Shown here one piece after another: positions 28,571 through 38,878 of a stretch of 64,000 nt of DNA (its first letter is position 1; every line of letters starts with the position of its first letter). A program made the translations under genes and the position numbers. The notes beneath the pieces were generated by a model. The model was not told where the DNA came from, made no database searches, and worked only from the letters and a program-made list of their open reading frames with translations. This DNA comes from Clostridiales bacterium UBA1742 (GTDB taxonomy: Bacteria > Bacillota > Clostridia > TANB77 > CAG-508), in contig DCHW01000013.1 in the NCBI GenBank assembly GCA_002314935.1, positions 1 through 64,000 on the forward strand, in the 5' to 3' direction.

Positions 28571-30106
28571 TTAATTTTTTTCAACATACCAATTATTTAC
28601 ATTATAAAACAAATTATACCAATTGTGTAAAAAATCTCCCTTTATTTTTGAATTATATAAAATAAAATTTGTATTTACATATAAAGTAATAAATGGCACC
28701 TCTTCTTCAAAAATTTCTTGTATTCTATAGTACTGTTCTTTTAAAACATCTTCATTTGTAATGCTTTTTACATTGTTAAGTATACTTAATATTTCATCAT
28801 TTTTGTAACCCAAAATATTATTTTCACCAAAATAAGTAGATAAACCAGGAGCAACAGATAATATATTTCCCGTTAATGCCATATCATAATTTTGGTATTC
28901 CAATTTCTGATTGTAGTAATAATCATTAGCTTCTATAATATTTATAACAATTCCATTTTCAAGCAATTGTTTTTTTATTTGTTCTGCAACTTCACAACGA
29001 GTTTTATTATTAACATTAACTAACAAATAAAATTCTAGCCTATTACTATTTTTTTGCCAAACATCATTTTTTAATTCCCAACCTTCATCTAACAAAATTT
29101 CTTTTGCCTTATTTACATCATAGTTTTCTGAATATTCTTTATATAAATAGCTTTCAATATTAATTGGAAAATTTATTTGCAAATACTTATTATTATAAAT
29201 ATTATAAATTATTTTTTTTCTATCAATTAAACAGTTAATTGCTTTTCTTATATTTTTATCTGCAAGTATTTTATTTTTATTATTTATTGCTATATAATCT
29301 ATTTCACGTCCACTGGACTGATTATTATTAATCCCCAATTTTCCTGTATAATTTTCATATTCTATATTTTGGGTACATAACAAATTTATATTTTCTTTTT
29401 CTAATGCTTCATAAAGTTCATTCGAGTTGTCATATATTTTAACTATCATTTTAGTATTTTCATTTTTCAAAATTATCTCTTTATCACTAATATTCGTAAT
29501 ACTATATTCTCCACTTCCTATTGGAATTTTAGTTTTACTTTTTAAAGTTTTTTCTTCGTAATAATTATGATTTAATATTGGAAAGGTTAATAAATATTCA
29601 AAAAAATTTATTTCTTCATCTAAATATAATTTCATAGTATACTCATCAATAATTTCTATATTTTTAATATGTTTTACATTTTCAGAATATATTGAATCTA
29701 TAATTTTAAGATTCTCAATTGTAAATTTTACATCTTCTGCATTTAAATTATCATTATTTTGCCATTTAACATTTGGTTTTAATTTTATAATATATGTTTT
29801 ATCATTTATTTTAGAATACTCTTCTACTAAATCATTTTCTATTTTAAAATCTGTACTTATATTAATTAATTGCCTAAAAACCAGTTTACTTATATATTGT
29901 ACATCTATATTAGTTGTTAAAACTGGATTTATTGTATCAAATTCTGTAATACCAAAATTTATTTCTTTGCTTATTTTTAAATTTGAGCTACTACTAACAA
30001 CTTTATTATAATCTTTTTTTCTATTTAAATAAACTATAGCTGAAGCAATAAGTATCATAATAATTGCAGAAGTAAAAAATATAATTTTAAATACTTTATC
30101 TTTCAT
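28571..30106 (-). CDS. ABC transporter substrate-binding protein, family 5 (peptide type)
   Basis: This 511-aa extracytoplasmic protein has an N-terminal membrane anchor (about 5-25) without a lipobox cysteine, followed by the SBP family 5 fold (EFDTINPVLTTN, LKPNVKWQNNDNLNAEDVKFT, the RKAINCLIDRKKI hinge). Such proteins bind oligopeptides or nickel. No permease or ATPase gene is adjacent, so it may work with a distant transporter or as a sensor. The ATG at 30106 follows GGGAG. Confidence 0.85.
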   Translation of the reverse strand: MKDKVFKIIFFTSAIIMILIASAIVYLNRKKDYNKVVSSSSNLKISKEINFGITEFDTINPVLTTNIDVQYISKLVFRQLINISTDFKIENDLVEEYSKINDKTYIIKLKPNVKWQNNDNLNAEDVKFTIENLKIIDSIYSENVKHIKNIEIIDEYTMKLYLDEEINFFEYLLTFPILNHNYYEEKTLKSKTKIPIGSGEYSITNISDKEIILKNENTKMIVKIYDNSNELYEALEKENINLLCTQNIEYENYTGKLGINNNQSSGREIDYIAINNKNKILADKNIRKAINCLIDRKKIIYNIYNNKYLQINFPINIESYLYKEYSENYDVNKAKEILLDEGWELKNDVWQKNSNRLEFYLLVNVNNKTRCEVAEQIKKQLLENGIVINIIEANDYYYNQKLEYQNYDMALTGNILSVAPGLSTYFGENNILGYKNDEILSILNNVKSITNEDVLKEQYYRIQEIFEEEVPFITLYVNTNFILYNSKIKGDFLHNWYNLFYNVNNWYVEKN

Positions 30107-30162
30107 AATGACTCCCATTTAACAAAAAAGAGACTATTATTTAGCCCCTTTTCAATTTTAAA

Positions 30163-30426
30163 TTATTTTCTTGATTCTATAATAAGCTTCATCCCTGTTC
30201 TATTTTCGCCTTCAACTTCTACCTCTGCAAAAGCTGGTATACATACCAAATCTACACCTGCTGGTGCAACGAATCCCCTTGCTATTGCTACTGCTTTTAC
30301 AGCTTGATTTAATGCTCCTGCACCTATTGCCTGCATCTCTGCTTTGTCACTTTCCTTTACTAAACCAGCAATTGCCCCTGCTACTGAATTTGGATTTGAT
30401 TTTGATGAAATTTTTAAAACTTCCAT
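30163..30426 (-). CDS. spoVS: stage V sporulation protein S
   Basis: This 87-aa protein is nearly invariant in spore formers: MEVLKISSKSNPNSVAGAIAG, GAGALNQAVKAVAIARGFVAPAG and a FAEVEVEGENRTGMKL ending. It is an Alba-like putative nucleic-acid binder that affects septation and coat assembly in B. subtilis. AGGAGG precedes it. It follows ymdB as in Bacillus. Confidence 0.97.
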   Translation of the reverse strand: MEVLKISSKSNPNSVAGAIAGLVKESDKAEMQAIGAGALNQAVKAVAIARGFVAPAGVDLVCIPAFAEVEVEGENRTGMKLIIESRK

Positions 30427-30575
30427 TTTTTGCCTCCTAAATATTTTTTTGTAACTCTATCTTTTGTTTCATTTGTTACTTTCTATTTATATTATATTTA
30501 GGAATACTTGTCTATATGTTTTTGGAAAAAAAAGGAAATTTTCATCGCATAATTTTATGCATTTTCGCCAAAATA

Positions 30576-31349
30576 TTATAAATTTATTCTTTCTATTTTT
30601 TCTACTCGACATGTTTCGTCATTTAATGTTAACACAATTCCATTTAATATTGAGTTTTTATCTTCACTAACCTTATATTTTTCAGGTAGTGTTGTTACAA
30701 ATCTTTTTATAGAAGCATCTACATTCATTCCTATAACAGATTTTTTAGGTCCTGTCATACCAATATCCGTAATATATGCAGTTCCATTTTCTAATATTTT
30801 TTCATCTGCTGTTGCAACATGTGTATGTGTTCCATAAATACAAGATACTTTTCCATCTAAATAATACCCTAATGCAATTTTTTCTGCTGTTGCTTCTGCA
30901 TGAAAATCTATTATAATAATTTCTGCTTTGTCTTTTACTTCTTCTATTATTTCATCTGCAACATTGAATGGATTTTCTGACAATACATTCATATCTACTC
31001 TTCCAATTAAATTTATTACACATATATTTTTTTCATTATATTTAAAAATATTATAACCTTTTCCAACTACATTTTTAGCATAATTTGCAGGTCTTATTAG
31101 ATTTGAATTATCAATTATGTTAAAAATATCTTTTTTTCCCCATGTATGATTTCCCATTGTAATTACATTTACACCTGCTGTCATTAGTTCTTTAAAAATT
31201 TTAGAAGTAATTCCCATTCCATCTGCGCTATTTTCTCCATTTGCAATTATAAAATTAATATTTTCTTCTTTTTTATATTTTGGTAATATAGTTTTTACCT
31301 TATCAACACCATTTTGCCCTACAATATCTCCTATTATTAAAATTTTCAA
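30576..31349 (-). CDS. ymdB: YmdB family metallophosphoesterase
   Basis: This 257-aa protein has the metal-binding motifs GDIVG (N-terminus), ANGENSADG, TMGNHTWG and DFHAEATAEK plus GTHTHVATAD. B. subtilis YmdB hydrolyses 2',3'-cyclic nucleotides and controls biofilm and motility choices. The start codon is TTG with AAGGAG upstream. It is placed between rny and spoVS. Confidence 0.92.
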   Translation of the reverse strand: MKILIIGDIVGQNGVDKVKTILPKYKKEENINFIIANGENSADGMGITSKIFKELMTAGVNVITMGNHTWGKKDIFNIIDNSNLIRPANYAKNVVGKGYNIFKYNEKNICVINLIGRVDMNVLSENPFNVADEIIEEVKDKAEIIIIDFHAEATAEKIALGYYLDGKVSCIYGTHTHVATADEKILENGTAYITDIGMTGPKKSVIGMNVDASIKRFVTTLPEKYKVSEDKNSILNGIVLTLNDETCRVEKIERINL

Positions 31350-31433
31350 TTTATAAATCTCCTTTATTTTTAATCTGTATTATATAATACTACAAAAATA
31401 ATTTTTTATCAATTGTTTTTATTATTTGCTAGT

Positions 31434-31462
31434 ACATAAAAAGAGATACACCATATGTGTAT
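31434..31462 (-). terminator. rny terminator
   Basis: Minus-strand stem GATACAC/GTGTATC with a 5-base loop, then CTCTTTTTATG. Confidence 0.75.
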
Positions 31463-31479
31463 CCCTTAAAAATTTTTTA

Positions 31480-33021
31480 TTATTTTGCATAATCTATAGC
31501 TCTTGTTTCTCTAATAACATTTACTTTAATTTGTCCTGGATATTCCATTTCAGATTCGACTTTTTCAGCTACTTCTCTTGCCATAATAATCATTTGACTA
31601 TCAGATATTTTTTCTGGTTTTACAACAAGTCTAATTTCTCTACCAGCTTGTATAGCATATGATTTGTCTACTCCTTCAAATGAATCAGCTATTTCTTCTA
31701 GTTTTTCTAATCTTTTAATGTATGTTTCTAAAGTTTCTCTTCTAGCTCCAGGTCTTGAAGCAGATATTGCATCTGCTGCCTGAACTAATACAGCTTCAAT
31801 TGTTTTTGGTTCTACATCTCCATGATGTGCTCCTACAGCATTTATTATTAAATCATTTTCTTTGTATTTTTTTAATACATCTACACCAATTTCTACGTGT
31901 GTTCCTTCCATATCATGATCTAAAGCTTTACCAATATCATGTAATAATCCAGCTCTTCTTGCAAGTTTAGGATCTAATCCCAATTCTTCTGCCATTATTC
32001 TTGCTAAGTTAGAAACCTCTATAGAATGATTTAAAACATTTTGTCCATAACTTGTTCTGTATTTTAATTTTCCAATTAATCTTACTAAATCAGGATGTAA
32101 ACCATGAACTCCAGTTTCTAATACTGCTCTTTCTCCTTCTTGCTTTATTATTGCCTCTACTTCTTCTTTGGCTTTTTCAACCATTTCCTCTATTTTGGCA
32201 GGATGAATTCTTCCATCATCTATTAATTTTTCTAAGGCAATTTTAGCAACTTCTCTTCTTAATGGATCAAAACCAGATAAAATAACAGCTTCAGGTGTAT
32301 CGTCTATTATCAAATCAATACCAGTTAATGTTTCCAATGTTTTTATGTTTCTTCCTTCTCTTCCTATTATTCTACCTTTCATATCATCATTTGGTAATGA
32401 AACAACAGATACGGTTGTTTCAGATGTATGATCTGCAGCACATTTTTGAATAGCATATCCAACAATTTCTCTTGCATTTTTTAAAGAATCTTCCTTTGCT
32501 TTTGCTTCAGATTCTTTTATTAATATAGCTTTTTCATCACATAATTTTCTATCCAATTGTTCCAATAAAATAACTTTTGCATCATCTTTAGATAAACCAG
32601 ATATTCTTTGTAGTTCCTCTAATTGTTTATTATACAAATCTTCTAAGCCTTTTCTTTTATTGTCATTTTCTTGCATTTTTCTTTCTAAATCTTTTTCTTT
32701 TTTTTCAAAAATTTCTGATCTTTTTTCTAAGTGTTCTTCCTTTTGAATTATTCTTTTTTCCTGTAGTCCTATTTCACTTCTTCTTTCTTTAATCTCTTGA
32801 TCTAACTCATTTTTAGTTTTTAAAACCTCTTCTTTTGCTTTTAAAATTTCTTCTTTTCTTAAATTTTCTGCTTCCTTCTTTGCATTGTCTAATATAGTTT
32901 GTGCTTCACTTTGAGCTCCTTTTATTTTAGATTCTGCTGTTTTCTTTCTAAGCACCATTCCAGCAGGTACTCCTACAGCCATTGAGATAAGAAAGGTGAC
33001 TACAATTATTAATCCTGTCAT
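31480..33021 (-). CDS. rny: ribonuclease Y
   Basis: This 513-aa membrane-anchored endoribonuclease initiates mRNA decay. It has an N-terminal helix (about 1-24), a long coiled coil (about 30-190), a KH domain ([15 protein letters not shown]) and an HD domain ([21 protein letters not shown]). The length is normal for the family. AGAGG lies upstream. Confidence 0.97.
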   Translation of the reverse strand: MTGLIIVVTFLISMAVGVPAGMVLRKKTAESKIKGAQSEAQTILDNAKKEAENLRKEEILKAKEEVLKTKNELDQEIKERRSEIGLQEKRIIQKEEHLEKRSEIFEKKEKDLERKMQENDNKRKGLEDLYNKQLEELQRISGLSKDDAKVILLEQLDRKLCDEKAILIKESEAKAKEDSLKNAREIVGYAIQKCAADHTSETTVSVVSLPNDDMKGRIIGREGRNIKTLETLTGIDLIIDDTPEAVILSGFDPLRREVAKIALEKLIDDGRIHPAKIEEMVEKAKEEVEAIIKQEGERAVLETGVHGLHPDLVRLIGKLKYRTSYGQNVLNHSIEVSNLARIMAEELGLDPKLARRAGLLHDIGKALDHDMEGTHVEIGVDVLKKYKENDLIINAVGAHHGDVEPKTIEAVLVQAADAISASRPGARRETLETYIKRLEKLEEIADSFEGVDKSYAIQAGREIRLVVKPEKISDSQMIIMAREVAEKVESEMEYPGQIKVNVIRETRAIDYAK

Positions 33022-33151
33022 AAATAATGCACCTCTTTCTATTTGATTTTCAATGTTCAGATAATAATATATTAATTACAAATTATTTATACTAAATTCT
33101 GTACTATTCTATTTTACCTTGATTATTAAAAACTGTCAAGGTATCACTATT

Positions 33152-33186
33152 AAAAAATCACAATCTATTTTAGATTGTGATTTTTT
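33152..33186. terminator. bidirectional terminator after dpaB
   Basis: 16-bp perfect stem of AAAAAATCACAATCTA with its complement around TTT. Confidence 0.85.
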
Positions 33187-33193
33187 AATAATT

Positions 33194-33774
33194 TCAAAGC
33201 AATATTGGCTGTATTTGCTCTCCTTCTATAGCTTTTAATATGGTTGATAAAATATATTTAGGATCAAAAACTATTGAACGAGGTTTTGTTATAGGATTAT
33301 CTTGTCTAATTGGAATAAAATATGTGTGTTTTCTATTTAATAACTTCCCTATATTTTCAGCACTTCCAGCTAACGCATCATTAGTTGATATACCAATTAC
33401 TAAAGGATTTTCATTTCTTAAATGAGATTTAACTGCCATAAGAACTGGTGTATCATTTATACCATTTGCCATTTTACCGAATTGTATTTCCGAGAACATG
33501 GTGCAACTACCATTATATCTGTAAGTTTTTTTGGACCTATAGGTTCTGCATCTTCAATAGTATGAATAATCTTTTTTCCTGTAATATCTTCTATTTTATC
33601 TATAAAATCCTTTGCCTTTCCAAATTTACTATCAATATTGTAACTATTAAAAGACATTATAGGTATAACTTCAGCACCTTCTTCTATCAGTTTTGAAATT
33701 TGGGGAATTGTTTTTTCAAATGTACAAAATGAACCTGTTAATGCAAATCCAACTTTTTTTCCTATTAATAACAT
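33194..33774 (-). CDS. dpaB: dipicolinate synthase subunit B, two +1 sites (CGGA and CGGT)
   Basis: DpaB (SpoVFB) is the flavoprotein-like subunit that makes dipicolinic acid for the spore core. The N-terminal frame ends soon after CGG at 33492-33490; the rest is in the frame starting near 33499. Reading CGGA as Gly, then CGGT at 33479-33476 (in frame only after the first) as Gly, gives VVAPCSGNTIGKMANGINDTP. This matches the family pattern APCTGNTxxKLANxxxDxP without gaps. The whole is 192 aa, near the usual 200. The FMN/phosphate-binding start GKKVGFALTGSFC is intact. It is not adjacent to dpaA here, unlike in Bacillus. Confidence 0.92.
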
Positions 33775-33869
33775 AAATTTAAAATCCTCCCCTCTTATGT
33801 GTATATAATATAGTATGAATTTATGTTAATTTAAGTAACTAAATTTACATTAAAAATTTCCATATTTTA

Positions 33870-34040
33870 TTATTGATTATTTATTTGCTCATTTACTTTT
33901 TTTATCTGATTATCAAATCCCGTAAGTGCTGCAAATGGTGCGAACTGTGCAGTCCTTGCTTCAATTGACATTCTTTTATGTTTGTTAGAAGTATGTTGTG
34001 GTAAATTTATAATATCATTATATTTTTCAATACTATCCAT
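33870..34040 (-). CDS. YolD-like small protein partner of the Y-family polymerase
   Basis: This 56-aa protein starts at an ATG overlapping the polymerase stop (TAATG). It carries the motif RMSIEARTAQFAPFAALTGFD, typical of small proteins encoded next to UmuC-like polymerases in Firmicutes and often labelled YolD-like. The function is unknown; tight coupling suggests it modulates or binds the polymerase. Confidence 0.75.
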   Translation of the reverse strand: MDSIEKYNDIINLPQHTSNKHKRMSIEARTAQFAPFAALTGFDNQIKKVNEQINNQ

Positions 34041-35515
34041 TAAGCGTTATGACCTCCTATTTGATTATTCCTTTCTATTGTAGTTCCTCCCTTGACTAAA
34101 TTGATTCCTCTTATTATTGCATTTTTCCCATATTTATTTTTTATATTAAGCATTGTATTTTGAATTTTTCTTTGTCTCTCCTCATTATGCATTTGGTTTT
34201 TCTGTTCATCAATATTTGCAAATAAATTTATCTGTTCAAAATCTTTTTCTTTTATTGTATCTACATTTACAACATTATTTGCAATTACATATATTTTTCT
34301 TGTTAAAAGATTTTTATCAATTATTCTATCATATAGCTTTATAAATGCCTCCATTATTAATTTACTTGAAGATGTTTTATCACTTAAATTAATTGTACCA
34401 TGTGCATGTTTTGGAATTTTTCTTCCATAAAAATCTGTTTTTATTTCGCCTTTATATTCTTTGTTTTTCAGATTTATTACATCATATTCTACTGTTAAAA
34501 CCAATTGACTTGTAACTAAATTTTTTTCTACTAAATCTAAAGCCAATAATTCTGCCATTTCTTTTATATTAATTTTTGTTTTTTCATAATCACATGGACA
34601 ATGTAAAACTTGACCAGAACTTATACTATTTGTTGAAGGTTTATATGCTTTTATATCTTTTATTGTGCATGGTTCATATCCCCAACTATGATCTATTAAT
34701 AATTCTGCATTAACTCCAAATAATTTGTACAATAAATCTTCATTATTTATTGAACATCTAGCAATATCTCCCATTGTATAAATTCCTCGTGCCTCTAGTT
34801 TTTTTAAATATCCTCTTCCTATTCTCCAAAAATCAGTTAATGGTCTATGATTCCATAATAATTTTCTATAACTCATTTCATCTAGCTCTGCTATTCTTAC
34901 TCCATATTTATTTGGAGCTACATGTTTTGCCCAAATATCCATTGCAACTTTAGCAAGATATAAATTTGATCCAATTCCAGCAGTTGCAGTAATTCGGGTA
35001 GATGAATACACATCTTGTATAATCTTAGTGGTTAATTCATATGCAGACATTTTATATGTATTTAAATACTCTGTAGCATCGCAAAACACTTCATCTATTG
35101 AATACACATATATATCTTCTGATGAAAAATATTTCAAATATATTTTATAAATCTCTGTACTATATTTCATATAATATGCCATTCTTGGCTTAGCTATAAT
35201 ATACTTCAACTTTAATCCTGCATTTTGTTTAAGTTCAACACTATTAAATGACTCTCCAATAAATTCTTTTTTTGGAGCTTTCATTTTTCTTTCACAATTC
35301 ACTTGATTTACTTTTTCTATAACCTCATATAATCTTGCTCGACCTTTTATGCCATAGCATTTCAACGATGGTGTTACTGCTAAACACACTGTTTTTTCTG
35401 TACGTTTTTCATCAGCAACAACCAAATTTGTAATCATAGGATCTAATCCTCTTTCAACACATTCTACTGATGCATAAAAACTTTTTAAATCAATACAAAT
35501 ATATATCCTGTTCAT
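34040..35515 (-). CDS. Y-family (UmuC-like) DNA polymerase
   Basis: This 491-aa translesion polymerase starts ICIDLKSFYASVECVERGLDP (first catalytic Asp and the steric gate region) and has SIDEVFCDAT (second acidic pair) and the helix-hairpin-helix GIGSNLYLAKVAMD. The ATG at 35515 has AGGAG 8 bases upstream; the longer frame is in the promoter. The promoter carries an SOS box and the YolD-like gene follows, so this is an SOS mutagenesis operon. Confidence 0.9.
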   Translation of the reverse strand: MNRIYICIDLKSFYASVECVERGLDPMITNLVVADEKRTEKTVCLAVTPSLKCYGIKGRARLYEVIEKVNQVNCERKMKAPKKEFIGESFNSVELKQNAGLKLKYIIAKPRMAYYMKYSTEIYKIYLKYFSSEDIYVYSIDEVFCDATEYLNTYKMSAYELTTKIIQDVYSSTRITATAGIGSNLYLAKVAMDIWAKHVAPNKYGVRIAELDEMSYRKLLWNHRPLTDFWRIGRGYLKKLEARGIYTMGDIARCSINNEDLLYKLFGVNAELLIDHSWGYEPCTIKDIKAYKPSTNSISSGQVLHCPCDYEKTKINIKEMAELLALDLVEKNLVTSQLVLTVEYDVINLKNKEYKGEIKTDFYGRKIPKHAHGTINLSDKTSSSKLIMEAFIKLYDRIIDKNLLTRKIYVIANNVVNVDTIKEKDFEQINLFANIDEQKNQMHNEERQRKIQNTMLNIKNKYGKNAIIRGINLVKGGTTIERNNQIGGHNA

Positions 35516-35543
35516 TTTATTACTCCTATAAATTATTATATTA

Positions 35544-35582
35544 AATATAACATAAATTTTTACAAATGTAAACATTTGTTTG
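35544..35582 (-). promoter_or_regulatory. Y-family polymerase promoter with SOS box
   Basis: Minus strand: CAAACAAATGTTTA (35582-35569) overlapping the -35 TTTACA (35572-35567), 17 bases, TATATT (35549-35544). Confidence 0.75.
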
Positions 35583-35611
35583 TGTTTGTGGTGTAATATT
35601 TTATAAAACCA

Positions 35612-35642
35612 AAAGGCATTTGCAAATTTAGCAAATGCCTTT
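35612..35642. terminator. bidirectional hairpin after thiN
   Basis: 12-bp stem AAAGGCATTTGC/GCAAATGCCTTT around a 7-base loop. Confidence 0.75.
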
Positions 35643-35662
35643 CTCTTTTTAATTTATTTTAT

Positions 35663-36307
35663 TCAATCCTTTGATTTTATTATTATTAATATTCCATTTT
35701 TTAACTCTATGCTTGCTTCTTCTAATATTTGTTCATTACTAATTCCTAAGCTATTTCCAATTTCTAAAGTGTATTTATTTAATTCATATTTAAATCCCTT
35801 TAATGTTACATCTTCTACTTTACTAGTTAAAGGTATTATAGAAATATATTTATAATTTTCATCTTTTTTTATTGTAGTATTCTTATTTATAAGTTTAATT
35901 TCATTATTGAAATTAACAATTTTAGCATCTATCCCATTATCCATACATTCTTTTAAAATATTAATATTACCCAATACATGATCTATTCTAGTTCCAATTG
36001 CACCTATTATAATTATATCCGTACTTTTTAAATCTATTGCAAGTTTTATGGCCATATGTGTATCTGTATAATCCTTTTCAGGATTTAATTTTATTATTTC
36101 TATATCTTTATTGCAATATTTTAAAAATATATTTTTATTTATTGAATCAAAATCTCCAATAATATAATTAGGTTCTATATTACATTTATCAAGTATTTCT
36201 AATCCTTTATCTACTGCAATTATATTTTGAAATTTATTATTATAAAATATATTTTTAAAATATTCTTCCGTTTCTTCTCCACCAGTTACAATTACTGTAT
36301 TTATCAT
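35663..36307 (-). CDS. thiN: thiamine diphosphokinase
   Basis: This 214-aa enzyme makes thiamine diphosphate from thiamine and ATP. Family motifs are VDKGLEIL, IGDFDSI and the PEKDYTDTHMAI segment, then GAIGTRIDHVLGN. The length is normal. In Bacillus it lies by spoVM and rpmB; here it follows the ThrE exporter pair by 2 bases and is about 5 kb from spoVM. Confidence 0.92.
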   Translation of the reverse strand: MINTVIVTGGEETEEYFKNIFYNNKFQNIIAVDKGLEILDKCNIEPNYIIGDFDSINKNIFLKYCNKDIEIIKLNPEKDYTDTHMAIKLAIDLKSTDIIIIGAIGTRIDHVLGNINILKECMDNGIDAKIVNFNNEIKLINKNTTIKKDENYKYISIIPLTSKVEDVTLKGFKYELNKYTLEIGNSLGISNEQILEEASIELKNGILIIIKSKD

Positions 36308-36309
36308 AT

Positions 36310-36741
36310 TTATCCCTTCACTTTTCTTTTTACTTTAAATTTTCCAATTGATTCAACTATAAATATTGATAACGCAATAGCCCCTGCAATTAATATTGTT
36401 TGATAAAAATATTTTTTAGTCATATATGAATTATTGTTAAGTATATAATAAGCAGTTTTATATACTGCAACTCCTGGAACTATTGGAAGTATTCCTGGTA
36501 CAAAAAATATACTTACTATTGCTTTTAATGCCTTAGATAATATAACTGAGATTATTGCAATAACTAATGCAGATAATAATGATGCAAAAACAGTTGAATA
36601 CCCTATATTCATAAAACATAAATATACAATCCAGCCAATTGCTCCTGTTGAACCAGCTAAAAGTAAATATTTTTTTGGAACACCTATAACTATTGAAAAA
36701 CTCAATGTTGCTACCAAAGAAACTATCGCTTGAATTATCAT
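36310..36741 (-). CDS. threonine/serine exporter, C-terminal half (DUF3815/ThrE_2)
   Basis: This 143-aa membrane protein has about five helices and is the smaller half of the split ThrE family (VPGILPIVPGVAVYKTAYY is typical). It overlaps the larger half by 4 bases, so the two are translationally coupled and probably form one amino-acid efflux carrier. Confidence 0.88.
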   Translation of the reverse strand: MIIQAIVSLVATLSFSIVIGVPKKYLLLAGSTGAIGWIVYLCFMNIGYSTVFASLLSALVIAIISVILSKALKAIVSIFFVPGILPIVPGVAVYKTAYYILNNNSYMTKKYFYQTILIAGAIALSIFIVESIGKFKVKRKVKG

Positions 36742-37535
36742 AAAGCAAAACCTCCTAATAATAAATTTGCAATTCCAATTCCTAATCCTACTCCGACAGC
36801 AATTGATGCTGCTCTTATAACAGCTTCTAGTACTTTAGCAATTCCAGACATATAATCTCCATTTAATGAATCTAATGTAGCGTTTGTAATTGCAACACCT
36901 GGAACTAAAGGCATTATTGTTCCAATTATTACTAAATCAATATTTACTTGAAATAATTTATTACTTATAATAGCAATCATAGATACTATAGCTGTTGAAT
37001 TTAAATTAATTACAAATGAATTTGTTTGTAGTTTTTTTCCTAATTTAGAAATTAATACTAAAATAATTCCACAGATTAGTGCAGTTACTGTATCTATCCA
37101 TCCACCTTGCAACATTATAACAAAAGCAGGTGGTATTATCATTAACGAAATATTAATTAACCATTTATTATATTCTTTATGTTTCTTGATTTTTTTCAAT
37201 TCATGAAATGCCTCAGTTAATTCTATTTTTCCATTACAAAACTGTGTACTAATCTCATGTACTAGTTGTATTTTACTTAAATTTGTATCTCTTTCCTTTA
37301 TTCTTCTAACTACAGTTATAGGATTAATATCAGCATCCGACATTGTTGCAGTAATATTAGTAGTCATTACAACTGCTTCTATATGTTTCATTTTTTGCGT
37401 TTTTAGTATCTTTTCTATAGTTTCCTCAACTAAATTTGTTTCTGCCCCATTTCTTAGCATTATTTCGCCAGCTAATACAGCAGTATCCATTAACAATCTA
37501 TAATCAACATTTTCTACAGTTGCCATTTTATACAC
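36738..37535 (-). CDS. threonine/serine exporter, N-terminal half (DUF1212/ThrE)
   Basis: This 265-aa protein has the cytoplasmic N-terminal ThrE domain (AGEIMLRNGAETNLVEETI) and about five membrane helices (GTIMPLVPGVAITNAT). It pairs with the next gene. The substrate is inferred from the family only. Confidence 0.88.
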   Translation of the reverse strand: MYKMATVENVDYRLLMDTAVLAGEIMLRNGAETNLVEETIEKILKTQKMKHIEAVVMTTNITATMSDADINPITVVRRIKERDTNLSKIQLVHEISTQFCNGKIELTEAFHELKKIKKHKEYNKWLINISLMIIPPAFVIMLQGGWIDTVTALICGIILVLISKLGKKLQTNSFVINLNSTAIVSMIAIISNKLFQVNIDLVIIGTIMPLVPGVAITNATLDSLNGDYMSGIAKVLEAVIRAASIAVGVGLGIGIANLLLGGFAL

Positions 37536-37584
37536 CTCTTTTGTTTTTTTAAGCTCTACAAATTATGTAGAGCTTAACTGAATT

Positions 37585-38787
37585 CTATTTAATTAATTCT
37601 GCTGTTTCTTCTGCAATTTTTAATTCTTCATTTGTTGGAATAATATACATCTTTATTTTTGATTCTGGTTTACTTATTATTCCTTCATATTGTTCATCAT
37701 CATTGTGTGAATCATCAAAAACTATTCCTAATTCTTCTAATCCATCCACACATCTATTTACAACATCAGGGTTATGTTCTCCGATTCCACCCTCAAATAT
37801 AATTGCATCAACATGTCCTAAAGCAGCCATATATGATCCTATGTATTTCTTTACTCTATATCCAAACATTTTTAATGCAAGTTCTGCTCTTTCATTACCT
37901 TGTTTACTTAATTCTTTTAAATCCCTTACATCTCCAGTAACATTTGTTACTCCTAAAAGTCCAGATTTCTTATTTAATATTTCCATCATTTCTGAAATAG
38001 TTAAGTTTTCTTTTTTCATTACAAATTCTAATACAGCTGGATCTAAATCTCCACATCTTGTTCCCATTATTAATCCTTCTAAAGGAGTTAATCCCATTGA
38101 TGTGTCAATACATTTTCCATTTTTTATTGCTGCAACACTTGCCCCATTACCTAAGTGACAAGAAATAATATTTATATCATCTTTGTTTTTTCCTAAAACT
38201 TTTGCAGCAGTTTCTGTTATAAATTTATGTGATGTACCGTGTGCACCATATCTTTTTATTCCATATTTTTCATAATACTCATATGGTATTGCATATAAAG
38301 CAGCTTCTTCAGGAATTGTTGTGTGAAATGCTGTATCAAAAACTAATGCTTGTGGTACATTTGGCATTGTTTTCATACATGCATTTATACCTTGTAAATG
38401 AGCAGGATTATGTAATGGAGCATATTCAATACATTTATTATATTCTTCCATTACCTCATCATTTATAAGTACTGTATGGGTAAAATTAGGTCCACCATTT
38501 ACTATTCTATGTCCAATTCCATTTATTTCAGATAAATCTTTTATTACGCCATTTTCTGAATCTGTTAAATATTTAATAACTGTTTCAAATGCAACTGTAT
38601 GATCTGGTAATTCAACTTCATCTCTTACTTTTGAACCATTACCTTTTTTGTATTCGATAAAAGGTTTATTTATTCCAGCTCCACCTATTCTATCACATCT
38701 ACCAGATGCCAATACATCATTATTCTCCATGTTTATTAATTGATATTTTAATGAAGAACTTCCACAATTTACTACTAAAATTTTCAT
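37585..38787 (-). CDS. ackA: acetate kinase
   Basis: This 400-aa enzyme interconverts acetyl phosphate and acetate with ATP formation. Visible are the start VNCGSSSLKYQL, HRIVNGG, FDTAFH, the HLGNGASVAAI loop and GGIGEHNP. It lies downstream of pta with a REP palindrome between them. Confidence 0.98.
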   Translation of the reverse strand: MKILVVNCGSSSLKYQLINMENNDVLASGRCDRIGGAGINKPFIEYKKGNGSKVRDEVELPDHTVAFETVIKYLTDSENGVIKDLSEINGIGHRIVNGGPNFTHTVLINDEVMEEYNKCIEYAPLHNPAHLQGINACMKTMPNVPQALVFDTAFHTTIPEEAALYAIPYEYYEKYGIKRYGAHGTSHKFITETAAKVLGKNKDDINIISCHLGNGASVAAIKNGKCIDTSMGLTPLEGLIMGTRCGDLDPAVLEFVMKKENLTISEMMEILNKKSGLLGVTNVTGDVRDLKELSKQGNERAELALKMFGYRVKKYIGSYMAALGHVDAIIFEGGIGEHNPDVVNRCVDGLEELGIVFDDSHNDDEQYEGIISKPESKIKMYIIPTNEELKIAEETAELIK

Positions 38788-38824
38788 TTTTAAATTCTCT
38801 CCTTTATTTGTTTATTCTATAATT

Positions 38825-38847
38825 AGGGCGATTAAAATCGCCCCTAC
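38825..38847 (+). repeat. REP palindrome copy 4
   Basis: Same 18-bp palindrome plus CTACA tail, in the 91-base gap between pta and ackA. Confidence 0.85.
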
Positions 38848-38878
38848 ATTTTTTATAAATACTTTATACTCTCTTTAT

